Shown here in pieces: positions 24,978 through 33,696 of a DNA stretch of 64,000 bases. The stretch's first letter is position 1. Each line of letters starts with the position of its first letter. The DNA lies in the NCBI GenBank assembly GCA_910584835.1, contig CAJUEG010000001.1:1-64000 (forward strand), written 5' to 3'. The notes under the pieces were generated by a model, which did no database searches, was not told the DNA's origin, and was given only the letters and a program-made list of their open reading frames with translations. A program made the position numbers and the translations under genes. The stretch is from an uncultured Oscillospiraceae bacterium (GTDB lineage: Bacteria; Bacillota; Clostridia; Oscillospirales; Oscillospiraceae).

Positions 24978-26201
24978 ATGACCACAGACGAAAAGCTGGA
25001 ATTGTTCCAGGAACAGATCACCTGCGGCAAGGCCGTATATATCTGGCACTATGACGCCGGCGGACAATTGATCAAAAGCAACTGTCCCTACGAAGCCATG
25101 CTGGCCATGACGTTTTCCGTATTCGGCTGCAAGAACCAGATGTATGAATATGCGCAGGCGCACGACAGGCCGGTCATTCTCAGTACGCCCATCGGCCTGC
25201 TCTGGGTCGCCTGCTTCGAGGAAGCGGACGGGGCGCTTCAAAGGGCTGTCCTTCTGGGGCCGGTCTTCCTTCCCACGGCCTCCCTGTCCGGCATCAGGCA
25301 GTTGGTACACGACCTGAACACGGCGGACATGGGGGAGGCCAGTATGGCATGGCGGCACGAGCTGCTTGGCGTCATAGAGAAGATACCGACCCTGTCCCTG
25401 GGGCTGATGCAGCAGTATGCGCTGATGCTGCACTACACCCTGACTGGGGAAAAGCTTGCCCTGTGCGACATCACATACTATACCGACGACCTGCCCGCGT
25501 CAATACCTGAGCCGGTGAAAAAGCGGGACCGCCATAAGGTCTGGCTGGTGGAACAGGGACTGATGCGCATGGTGGAGGAGGGCGACTTGAATTACCGCTT
25601 TGCCATGGACAGCTCTCTTACCGTCAGCAGCGGCGTCCCGGTGCAGTCCGCGGACCCTCTGCGCCAGGTGAAGACCTCCACGATTGTGTTTGCCTCCCTC
25701 TGTGCCCGCGCCGCCATCAGGGGCGGGCTGTCCCCGGAGCAGGCGTATGGCTTGGGGGACAGCTATATCCAGGCGGTGGAGTCCTCCAAGACCGTCTCCG
25801 AGGTCGCGTCCCTCAGTTCGGCGCTGTATGAGGACTTTATCCTGCGCGTCCACAGATGCCGCACGAACCCGGCGCTTTCCAAGCAGATACAGGCCTGCTG
25901 CGATTACATTGAACTGCATGTAGAGGAGAAGTTCGCGATTGCCGACCTGGCCGCCCGGGCGGGATATACGGAATACTATCTCTCCCGCAAATTCAAGGAG
26001 GAGACCGGCATATCCCTGAACAACTACATCAACATCGCCAGGGTCGAGCGGGCCAAGCTGCTGCTCACCATCACCGACGACGGCATCCAGGAAATCGCCG
26101 ACCGGCTGCATTTCTGCTCCCGCAGCTACTTCAGCGAGGCGTTCCGAAAGATCACCGGGACCTCCCCGGCGAAATACCGAAAGGATTATGCCGGGAACTG
26201 A
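24978..26201 (+). CDS. AraC-family regulator with PocR-like sensor domain
   Basis: A 407-residue regulator. The N-terminal ~170 residues resemble the PocR ligand-binding domain (LFQEQITCGKAVYIWHYDAGG, NCPYEAMLAMTFSVFGC, STPIGLLWVACF). The C-terminal ~100 residues are a two-HTH AraC domain (CDYIELHVEEKFAIADLAARAGYTEYYLSRKFKEETG, then IQEIADRLHFCSRSYFSEAFRKITG). Divergent from the GH2/GH1/GH35/GH2 operon and convergent with the symporter operon, so it is the obvious activator candidate for the locus. GGAGG precedes ATG 24978. A paralogue of the same architecture lies at 40350. Confidence 0.88.
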   Translation: MTTDEKLELFQEQITCGKAVYIWHYDAGGQLIKSNCPYEAMLAMTFSVFGCKNQMYEYAQAHDRPVILSTPIGLLWVACFEEADGALQRAVLLGPVFLPTASLSGIRQLVHDLNTADMGEASMAWRHELLGVIEKIPTLSLGLMQQYALMLHYTLTGEKLALCDITYYTDDLPASIPEPVKKRDRHKVWLVEQGLMRMVEEGDLNYRFAMDSSLTVSSGVPVQSADPLRQVKTSTIVFASLCARAAIRGGLSPEQAYGLGDSYIQAVESSKTVSEVASLSSALYEDFILRVHRCRTNPALSKQIQACCDYIELHVEEKFAIADLAARAGYTEYYLSRKFKEETGISLNNYINIARVERAKLLLTITDDGIQEIADRLHFCSRSYFSEAFRKITGTSPAKYRKDYAGN

Positions 26202-26214
26202 ACCCCGTATCTGT

Positions 26215-26262
26215 CAAGCAGCGGAGAGGCTTTGCCGGGGGGCCCTCTCCGCTGCTTGTTAT
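26215..26262. terminator. Bidirectional terminator between AraC regulator and symporter
   Basis: A 15-bp perfect stem (26215-26229 with 26244-26258) with a 14-base loop and TTATT after it, between convergent genes. Confidence 0.8.
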
Positions 26263-26280
26263 TGTTCAGAGCCGATCCTT

Positions 26281-27726
26281 TTAGGACGGCTGATTGGCGG
26301 CCTCGCGGATCTCATGGGCCTTGGTCTGCACCTCGACCATCTTTTCGGTGGTCAGCGGGTAGAACTTCATGGCAAAGATGGTGCACAGCCAGCCCAGGAT
26401 GGGCATGCCCAGCGTCATGATAATGGTGAGGATGAGAATGGGCGTGCTGGCAGGGTCGTTGGGCTGGGGCATGACGGTGGTATACCCGATGGCGGCCACA
26501 GACAGGGTGGCGATGGTGGACGAGAAGGAGGAGATGAACTTGTCCACGAAGGAATAGCATGCCGCCACGGTGCCGGGGAGGAAGTTGCCGGTGCGCACAG
26601 CCTCGTAGTCGGCGATGTCGGCCATCATGGCGCCGGTGCAGGAGGACGCGCCGTTCTGGCCGGCGGGCATGAGGACGAAGCGCAGCAGGACGAAGATCAC
26701 GGTGGGAACCGCTGCCTTGAAGACCTGGGAGAGGGGCACAAGGAAGAAGGCGACGGCACAGGCGGCGGCGGATGCGATGGCAAACCAGGTCCACCACACC
26801 GGGGCGTTCTTGTTGCCCCTGGTCCGGGCCATCTTGGTGGCCAGAATGGCGGCGATGATGCTCACCGGCATGGACAGAGCGGAACCTATGACGCTCATGG
26901 TCATGTTGCCGATGGGGATGCCGAAGAGCATGGTGGTGAAGATGGTGTTGCCCGCCGTCTGAAGGGCCAGCTTGTCGGAGGCCGCGGCCACAATGTACAT
27001 CTGGAGGGCCCGGTTGCCCTTGATCATCTCCCAGCAGTCCCGAATCTTCAGCTTCTGCTTTTCCTCTTTCTTGCCGAACTCGAAGTTTTCCGGCTTATCC
27101 GCCTCGCTGACGGCGATGCAGGAGATGATGAGGTACACCAGGCTCACGCCCGTGACCAGGTAGAACATGGCCTGGAGGCAGTCCAGGTTGTACTCGTTGT
27201 TGAACCGGGGCAGGAACAGGGCGGCGACCACCATATTCAGCACCATCATGGTGGCCATGGTCCAGATGTTCTGCCAGCGGGCCAGCAGAGGGCGCTGCTT
27301 GGGGTCGTTGGTGATGACGGGGGTGGCGATGTTGCTGGCTACGCTGGTGATGGTGTAGCCCACGATATACAGGCAGTAGACCACGATGAAATAAACGATG
27401 CCTCCGCCGATGCCGCCGATGAACATCAGCCAGCAGGACAGCGCCATGATGGCCCAGCCGATGGCCAGCAGGATGCGGATCTTGCCGTATTTGGTGCTGA
27501 TGCGGTCGCTGATGAAAGCGCAGATGGGATCGGTCACGCCGTCAAAGATGCGGGTGGCGGTCATGATGATGCCCGCCACCGCCACCGCAATGCCGTAGCC
27601 CACGTTGGCGATGTAGCTGACGTACATCATCAGCAGGTAGAAGCAGTTCCCGATGCCGCCGGGGGCCAGGGTGTAAAGCCTGATCTGCCAGGGTTTTGCT
27701 CTGCGATAAATGCTCTGTTCTTCCAT
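26281..27726 (-). CDS. GPH-family sugar symporter (MFS)
   Basis: A 481-residue membrane transporter with about 12 hydrophobic segments. RIFDGVTDPICAFISDRISTKYGKIR (about 59-84) is the GPH family signature with its acidic residues, and MMADIADYEAVRTGNFLPG the later conserved loop. Start ATG 27726 follows GGAGGG; the longer frame to 27777 has no site. It is the last gene of the operon with the esterase, GH43 and GH106-like genes. It probably imports the oligosaccharide that these enzymes process. Its sequence is clearly different from the symporter at 13167, so the two are not recent duplicates. Confidence 0.88.
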   Translation of the reverse strand: MEEQSIYRRAKPWQIRLYTLAPGGIGNCFYLLMMYVSYIANVGYGIAVAVAGIIMTATRIFDGVTDPICAFISDRISTKYGKIRILLAIGWAIMALSCWLMFIGGIGGGIVYFIVVYCLYIVGYTITSVASNIATPVITNDPKQRPLLARWQNIWTMATMMVLNMVVAALFLPRFNNEYNLDCLQAMFYLVTGVSLVYLIISCIAVSEADKPENFEFGKKEEKQKLKIRDCWEMIKGNRALQMYIVAAASDKLALQTAGNTIFTTMLFGIPIGNMTMSVIGSALSMPVSIIAAILATKMARTRGNKNAPVWWTWFAIASAAACAVAFFLVPLSQVFKAAVPTVIFVLLRFVLMPAGQNGASSCTGAMMADIADYEAVRTGNFLPGTVAACYSFVDKFISSFSSTIATLSVAAIGYTTVMPQPNDPASTPILILTIIMTLGMPILGWLCTIFAMKFYPLTTEKMVEVQTKAHEIREAANQPS

Positions 27727-27915
27727 GAATGTACCCTCCTCATTTTCTTTGCTTCCAAAACGAACTGCACATGTCATCGTTCAGGACCACATACCCGCAT
27801 TATAAAGAGGGGCGGCGGGAACCGTATATCCGTAAATTTGCGCTGGCGTCCGTTTTTTCGTTCAGGTTTCAGACTGTCGCAAAATAACGAACGTCGGCGC
27901 AAATTATTTGCCATT

Positions 27916-28962
27916 TCATGGGTTCGGTATCTGCCGCAGGGCCGCATCCAGCCGTTCAACCGCCTCCTGGGGTGTGCTGCCGTAGGCCAGCGCGGCGCGC
28001 AGCGTCATCTTCATTCCCATGCCGTCCTGGGGAGAATGGCCCAGGGCGTCCATCATATCGCCGTATTTTTCCGCCATTTTTGCCTGGGCGGCGGCCATGA
28101 TGGGTGCGAGAAGCTCCCTGGCCCGGGGGCTGGCCATCAGGCGGCCCATGGTGCAGTCCACGCTGAGGAAGGGCTCGTTGTCCCCGTCCGTCCGCCGGCC
28201 AAACCGGGGGGCGGTCAGCGCGCCGCCGCCAAAGTCGCCGAACAGCTCCTTCAGCCACGCGATGCTGTCTCCCACCCAGCGGGCGGCGCGGGGGGTGATC
28301 TTGGCGTCGGGGGCCAGCACCGCCGGGCTGCCCACGCTGAATCCGTGGGGCCCGTAGGCGTAGATGTGGCTCTCAAACATAATGCCGTGCGCCTCCAGGG
28401 CCTGGACGAAATGGAGGGAGTTGGACACCGGGACCACGTTGTCGGTGCGGGTGGCGAACACGAAGCAGGGGCAGGTGTCCCCGTCCACCTTGTCCACCAG
28501 GTCCGGCGCGGTGGGCAGGCAGGCCTTCACAATGGCGCCCTCGGTCACCGCGTAGCCCAGGATGGCGGCGTTGGGCTTGTTTTTGGCGACGGCGGCGGCG
28601 CCGGCGGCCAGATGCCCCCCGGCGGAGAAGCCCACCACCGCGATCTTGTCCGGGTACAGGTTCCACTCCTCCGCCCTGGCCCGGAGCAGCTCCATGGCCT
28701 GCTCATAGTCCTCCAGCGGCATGGGCCACACGACGCCCTCCCCCACGCTGTAGCGCAGGACGAACGCCTGGAAGCCCGCCTCCAGATAGGCCAGCGCCAC
28801 CGGGTCCGCCTCCCGGTCGGAGCACATGGCGTAGCCGCCGCCCGGCAGCACCAGCACCGCCGGGCGTTTGGGAATGTTGCCGAACTCGCCCCCCACGTCC
28901 AGCAGGTAGGCGGTCAGGGTGACACTGCGCGCCGCGTTTAAAACAATATGCTCAATTTTCAT
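27916..28962 (-). CDS. Alpha/beta-hydrolase (carbohydrate esterase-like) with C-terminal helical module
   Basis: A 348-residue enzyme. The hydrolase core shows the oxyanion segment VLVLPGGGYAM (about 36-46), the nucleophile Ser in VGFSAGGHLA (about 112-121) and the catalytic His in YGPHGFSVG, typical of acetyl-xylan-esterase-like proteins. Residues 264-348 are not part of the fold. They form a helical module (TMGRLMASPRARELLAPIM, AQAKMAEKYGD, MTLRAAL, LDAAL) matching the C-terminus of the GH2 enzyme at 22624. The start ATG 28962 overlaps the stop of the GH43 gene by 4 bases, and homology begins there. Predicted to remove acyl groups from imported oligosaccharides. No signal peptide. Confidence 0.85.
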   Translation of the reverse strand: MKIEHIVLNAARSVTLTAYLLDVGGEFGNIPKRPAVLVLPGGGYAMCSDREADPVALAYLEAGFQAFVLRYSVGEGVVWPMPLEDYEQAMELLRARAEEWNLYPDKIAVVGFSAGGHLAAGAAAVAKNKPNAAILGYAVTEGAIVKACLPTAPDLVDKVDGDTCPCFVFATRTDNVVPVSNSLHFVQALEAHGIMFESHIYAYGPHGFSVGSPAVLAPDAKITPRAARWVGDSIAWLKELFGDFGGGALTAPRFGRRTDGDNEPFLSVDCTMGRLMASPRARELLAPIMAAAQAKMAEKYGDMMDALGHSPQDGMGMKMTLRAALAYGSTPQEAVERLDAALRQIPNP

Positions 28963-30782
28963 TGTCCGCCCTCCATTTTGAGGACATCTCCTTCGGTGAT
29001 TCCGTTCTCGTTGAAGCTGTCCACCCGGACGTAATAGTCCCGGCCCTTCATCAGCGTGCACAGCTTCACCTCGTCCGCGCCATAGACCAGCCAGCTCTGA
29101 TAGAGCTTATCCGGGGCGATGCCATAGCGTACATTGCAGCCCTGGGCACTGTCCATATGCCCCCAGCGCACCACCCCGTCCAGATCGCCCGTGCGCCGGG
29201 CGGAGGCGGCCGCCTTGGGCGGCTTCGCGCCGTCCCCGTTGCCGAACACCCGCAGGCCGCTGACGCGGAGCGTCTGGCCGTAGGGCAGCGCGCCGCCGGT
29301 CAGGCGGATAAACCGGGCCCGGACGCCCTCCGGGTACTCAAAGTAGCCGTTGGAGCACTCCCGGGCCGCGTCCTCCAGCAGCGTCCAGTTCTCGCCGTCC
29401 GCGCTGGCCTCAATGGTGTAGCGGGAGAGCTGCGGTTCCAGCTCAATGCACCGGGTATGGCGGTCGTCGCCACAGCTCTCCTCCGGCAGATCCACCGCCA
29501 GGGCCTCATCGGCCAGATTCACCTGGATGGCCCGCACGTCGCTGATTTTTTCCAGATCGACGGTGAGCCATTGACCCGGCTCGTCCGTCCCGGCGCTCCA
29601 CCAGGTGCGGATGTCCTCATCCACCGCCAGCGCCGCGCCGCTGCCCTCCGCCGTGGAGGAGGCGGAGACCGGCTTGCGGTAGCTGAGCAGCATCCACTCC
29701 GACCCCAGGGCGGCGGCGTCAAATTTTCCGTGGGGGACGCGGAGGGGGTAGTCGGCAAAATTCTGGTTGCAGAACAGGACGCCGTCCTGGTCAAAGCCCG
29801 CGGGGAACAGTCCCACCCGGCGCTCCATGGCGTGGTTGACGCTGACGCGCATGGTGGAGGCGTGCCAGTAATTGCCGTACTCGTCGGCGATGGTGCTGCC
29901 GTGCCCGGCCCCGGAGATGAACCCGCCCGGCTTGGAGGAAAAGGGATTGCTCTCCTGGAGGATGAAGGGCCCCAGCGGGCGGTCGGACACGTAGACGCCG
30001 TCGGAATAGGTGTTATACTCGGTGGCGGGGCAGGCGTATTGCAGGTAGTATTTCCCGCCGTGCTTGGTCATGTACGCGCCCTCAATGTAGGGTTTCCCGA
30101 TGGAGTGGAACATCTTGACGAGCTTTTCCTTGGTGAACCCGCCGCCTGTGGGGAGGTTGTCCGGGAGCTTCAATTCGCCGGTGGCCGAATCTACAAAGGG
30201 CTTCAGCATCCGATAGATCATGCTGTCCTCCCGGTCCTCCACCACGCCGTTCTCGCCGGGGCGCTCAAAGCCCAGCTCCGTTTCCCTGGGAAAAATCAGT
30301 TCCTGACGCTCCCCGATGGGCAGCATGGTCACCGGGTCCATCTCCACGCCGTAGATGGGGTCGGTGTTGCCGCAGCCCCAGTAGAGGTACACCCGGCCGT
30401 CGTCGTCCTGGAACAGATCTGGGTCCCAGAAGTCGAAGGGGGCGGACACCTGCGCGAAGTCGTCCTTTAACGGGTCGGCGGTGCGCAGGATGGGGCAGTT
30501 CACCCCCCGCCGGGAGGCGCAGAAGTACAGGTACTCCCCGATCTGCCGCACGTCCGGCGCGTAGTCATAGATCAGCAGGTCGGGATTGGGGTGAAACTCC
30601 CAGTTGAGCAGGTCCGGGCTGTGCCAGAAGCCCGCGGACATGGAGACAAAGAGGTAGTATCTTCCCTTAAAGCGGACCAGGGTGGGGTCCGCCCCCTCCC
30701 GGTGGGCGGCGCGTTTCCCGTCCTCCTTCATGTGCTGGTAGCGGTAGCCCAGGTCCAATGGGTTGCAGTAAGTGGTTTTCAT
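28959..30782 (-). CDS. GH43 glycosidase with discoidin-like C-terminal domain
   Basis: A 607-residue family GH43 enzyme (arabinosidase/xylosidase group). The five-bladed propeller carries its acidic residues in EGADPTLVRF, FWDPDLFQDDDG and KPYIEGAYM, and SGAGHGSTI is also conserved. Residues about 170-225 (MIYRMLKPFVDSATGELK and following) form an insertion before the third acidic motif that I do not see in ordinary GH43 proteins. After residue ~370 comes an F5/8-type C (CBM32-like) domain with ADGENWTLLED and ARFIRLTG, then a fibronectin-like end. It overlaps both neighbours by ATGA. No signal peptide, so cytoplasmic. Confidence 0.85.
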   Translation of the reverse strand: MKTTYCNPLDLGYRYQHMKEDGKRAAHREGADPTLVRFKGRYYLFVSMSAGFWHSPDLLNWEFHPNPDLLIYDYAPDVRQIGEYLYFCASRRGVNCPILRTADPLKDDFAQVSAPFDFWDPDLFQDDDGRVYLYWGCGNTDPIYGVEMDPVTMLPIGERQELIFPRETELGFERPGENGVVEDREDSMIYRMLKPFVDSATGELKLPDNLPTGGGFTKEKLVKMFHSIGKPYIEGAYMTKHGGKYYLQYACPATEYNTYSDGVYVSDRPLGPFILQESNPFSSKPGGFISGAGHGSTIADEYGNYWHASTMRVSVNHAMERRVGLFPAGFDQDGVLFCNQNFADYPLRVPHGKFDAAALGSEWMLLSYRKPVSASSTAEGSGAALAVDEDIRTWWSAGTDEPGQWLTVDLEKISDVRAIQVNLADEALAVDLPEESCGDDRHTRCIELEPQLSRYTIEASADGENWTLLEDAARECSNGYFEYPEGVRARFIRLTGGALPYGQTLRVSGLRVFGNGDGAKPPKAAASARRTGDLDGVVRWGHMDSAQGCNVRYGIAPDKLYQSWLVYGADEVKLCTLMKGRDYYVRVDSFNENGITEGDVLKMEGGQ

Positions 30783-33463
30783 CGGGCAGTTTCCTCCTGT
30801 TCATGTTCAAAAAATATGCTTGCCCGCCCGGTGATCCCGCTGCCGCAGGACGGGGCGGCCAGCCCCCGCATCTTCATGCGCGGGTCGTCCTTCGTCAAAT
30901 TGTAGCAGTACCGCTCCAGGGTGGTGGCCACCTCCACGGAAATCTCGTTGCGGCCTGGCTTTACCAGCGGCGTCAGGTCGCAGCGGAAGGGCGGCACGAC
31001 CTGGATGCCGGCGCTCCTGCCGTTGACAAAGACCTCCACGCCCTCGCAGGCGTCCGTGATCTCCAGGGATACCCTGCCCGGGCCGGGCAGGTCAAATGCG
31101 CTTTCGTACCGCACAAAGCCGGAAAAATCCGGCCGTTCTTCCGCCAAACCGTCGGGCAGGGTGACGGGCTTCGCCCCGGCAAAGCGGGGGTAGTCGATGG
31201 CCGCGCAGGTGCTCCGCCGCCAGCCCTCCAAGGGAAGCTCCCGGCCCGCGCACCGCACCGGCGGGGTCAGCAGGGCCTCGTCCGGCCCGTCCAGCAGCAG
31301 GATCAGGCTGTGGCTGGGGTCCAAAGAGATGTCCAGGCAAAGGCCGTCCCCGCAGGGCTCCGCCCGGGCGGGATGGATAGCGTTGTCCCACGGGTCGTAC
31401 CAATAGCAGGGGCCGACGTAGGGAATCATCACGGTGCCCACATAGGGCTGCGCTCCCTCGTTGACGAAGCAGAACAGCCCGCACGCCCCCTGATAGTGCA
31501 TGGCCCGCAGGTAGGTGCTGGCCGGGGCAAACACCGCCTCGGGCAGCGCCAGCTTGTTCAGCTCCGGCGCCAGCTCCTCCAGGCGGAGCACCGGGCAGTC
31601 CGCCAGGGGGGAGAGTAAACTGTCGTCCCCGTCGCAGACGCCCTCCGGCAGGCCGTCGAGGAACAGCACGGGCAGCCCTGCGCGGTGCAGCTCCGCCGCC
31701 GCCCGGGCAAAGGCCGTGGTGACGAACTGGGCGTAAGGCGCCACCAGCGCCCGGTAGCTCTGGGTGTTGACCCGCAGGGGATTGCCCAGCACCGTTTTGT
31801 AATGCTCTGGTTCGGCGAACACGTCGCAGGGGATGCAGTCGTATTCGATCTGCGCCTCAGCTAAGGCGCGGGCTGGCTTTTGCGTGAGCATGGCCCTGCT
31901 CGTCCACTCCGCCTCGCCGTGGTACAGGATAGCGGCCGGGGCCACCCGCGCCCCGCCGCTGGTGAGGGTTGCCACCCGGTTCATGTACCCCATCAGCGCG
32001 CCGAAGTGGCGGTACTGGGGGTTGTGGCCGTGGGCGTAGAAGTGGGGCGGGCAGTCCGGGTCGGGGAAGGGGGCGGGGCTGAAGGCATGGGGTACGAAGA
32101 AGTTGATTCCCCGCACCAGAAAGTGGTCAGCCAGATACTTTTCCAGCCGCACCCCCTCCGCCCAGCCGTAGTTGCCGAAGATCTCACACATGGCCCGGCC
32201 CTGCTTGCGGGGCTCGATGGCCGCAGCGGAGGCAGCTAAGTTGCCCAGCATATAGTGGTAGAACTCCCCGTCCCTGGCTTTGCCCATGGTGCTGGTGACA
32301 GGCTCGTCCTCCCCCTGGGGGAGCACCTGGCTGCCGATGTCGTCGATGCCGGACATATCCTGCCCGTCCAGGCCCCGGAAATAGTGGCCCAGGCTGGTGG
32401 CGGCCCGGGCGTGGGAGTTGTTGTCCTCGATGATGAGGCCGATATACTGCACCCCGTGGGCCCGGCACCAGTCCCCGATCTGCCGGGAGAAGCTCTCCCG
32501 TACCAATTTGGTCACGGCGTCCATATAGGCATACCGCACACAAGCGGTTTCGGAGGCGTCCGCCCCGTTGTCCCACAGAAGGTAGAGCCGGCTGGCCCAG
32601 TCCGCGCCCAGGCTCTGCTCCAGGAGGGGCGGCAGGGTGGACGCGAAGGGCAGGTCCTGGTCGGTTCCCAGCTGGTTTTCGTCTGTGAAAATGTGCCCGT
32701 TGCCCAGCTCCGGCTCGTCGGAGAAAAACCCGGCGATGGTGGTCCCGAAGTCCGCCTGGTAGCGGGCCCAGTGGGGCTCGTAGACCGCGTCCAGCAGCAG
32801 CTTGCAGCTTCCGGGGTCCAGCATATTGATGTAGTCCCGGTGGGGCCCGCAGTTGCGGCTGAGACCCACCACCCACACCGTCCACGCGCCCTCCGGCTTG
32901 TCCCAGCGCAGCGGTTTCCCCGGCTGCGGGAGGGGCAGCGCCACGGTCCTGCCGTCTAAAGCGCAGACCGCGGTGACGGCGATCACCTGGTCGTCCTCAA
33001 AATGGGGCGCGTCCCGGATGGTCGCGGGGAGAATATACTGCTCCATCAGGTTGGCGGGCGTGAAGGGCGGCGGGATCAGCCCGCCCAGCTCCAGGCTGAT
33101 GGAGCCGGCGGGGCCGGAATACTCCACCCGGTTGGCGCAGACGCTCTGCCGGTGCAGCTCCAGCGGGGCGCTTTTCAATGCGCCGTTGGCAAAGCCGGTG
33201 GGGAAATGGCTGTCGTCCAGGATCCAGACCTTCATCTCCCGGCGGCGGGCCTCCTCCAGGATGATGTCCATGTCCCGCCACCAGCCGGGGCCGCAGAAAT
33301 CCGGGTGGGGGCGGCTCTCCACGCACACGGCTCCGCATCCGCTGCTCTGAATAACAGCCATGTATTCCCGAAGCGTGGCCTCGTCCTCGCCGTGCTGCCA
33401 GAAAAACGGCGCCAGGTGGTTTTCACTGTGCCCCCGCAGGAGGGCTTTCATTTTTTCGATCAT
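30779..33463 (-). CDS. GH106-like glycosidase (alpha-L-rhamnosidase group, tentative)
   Basis: An 894-residue protein resembling the large barrel glycosidases annotated as GH106 or rhamnosidase-like. The N-terminal part reads APFFWQHGEDEATLREYM and VWILDDSHFPTGFANG. FFSDEPELG and IGLIIEDNNSH carry candidate catalytic Glu residues. The C-terminus contains a galactose-binding-like sandwich (VSLEITDACEGVEVFVNGRSAG, then LTPLVKPGRNEISVEVATTL), common in this group. First gene of its operon; ATG 33463 has GGAGG upstream, while the longer frame to 33505 does not. The GH106 assignment is from overall architecture and remains uncertain; some other clan GH-A family is possible. Confidence 0.65.
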   Translation of the reverse strand: MIEKMKALLRGHSENHLAPFFWQHGEDEATLREYMAVIQSSGCGAVCVESRPHPDFCGPGWWRDMDIILEEARRREMKVWILDDSHFPTGFANGALKSAPLELHRQSVCANRVEYSGPAGSISLELGGLIPPPFTPANLMEQYILPATIRDAPHFEDDQVIAVTAVCALDGRTVALPLPQPGKPLRWDKPEGAWTVWVVGLSRNCGPHRDYINMLDPGSCKLLLDAVYEPHWARYQADFGTTIAGFFSDEPELGNGHIFTDENQLGTDQDLPFASTLPPLLEQSLGADWASRLYLLWDNGADASETACVRYAYMDAVTKLVRESFSRQIGDWCRAHGVQYIGLIIEDNNSHARAATSLGHYFRGLDGQDMSGIDDIGSQVLPQGEDEPVTSTMGKARDGEFYHYMLGNLAASAAAIEPRKQGRAMCEIFGNYGWAEGVRLEKYLADHFLVRGINFFVPHAFSPAPFPDPDCPPHFYAHGHNPQYRHFGALMGYMNRVATLTSGGARVAPAAILYHGEAEWTSRAMLTQKPARALAEAQIEYDCIPCDVFAEPEHYKTVLGNPLRVNTQSYRALVAPYAQFVTTAFARAAAELHRAGLPVLFLDGLPEGVCDGDDSLLSPLADCPVLRLEELAPELNKLALPEAVFAPASTYLRAMHYQGACGLFCFVNEGAQPYVGTVMIPYVGPCYWYDPWDNAIHPARAEPCGDGLCLDISLDPSHSLILLLDGPDEALLTPPVRCAGRELPLEGWRRSTCAAIDYPRFAGAKPVTLPDGLAEERPDFSGFVRYESAFDLPGPGRVSLEITDACEGVEVFVNGRSAGIQVVPPFRCDLTPLVKPGRNEISVEVATTLERYCYNLTKDDPRMKMRGLAAPSCGSGITGRASIFFEHEQEETAR

Positions 33464-33573
33464 GCTGCGCCTCCATATACCATTGATAACCCTATGATAT
33501 ATCATTTCCTGTCTGCCGGCATAGTCAAATTTTTGATTTCCTGTTCGTTTTTTTGCTCATTCTGATTGAGTTT

Positions 33574-33625
33574 AAAAAAACGCCGTGGCGCCATCGCTGT
33601 GATCAGGATGGCGCCACGGTTAAAA
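33574..33625 (-). terminator. Terminator of the LysR gene
   Basis: A 12-bp perfect stem (33583-33594 with 33608-33619). On the minus strand it is followed by CG and seven Ts, ending the LysR transcript. Confidence 0.8.
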
Positions 33626-33696
33626 TAATGCGGAAACGGCATCAGGCCGTCTGACAATTGGATTTTGCCGCCGGGAAACTCTTCTGAAGCCTTTGC

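Noticed and set aside
26188..28941. A 917-residue plus-strand frame opposite the symporter and esterase
   Set aside because: It spans the AraC end, terminator and several real minus-strand genes, and is low complexity (His/Gly/Asp/Ala) with no domain.
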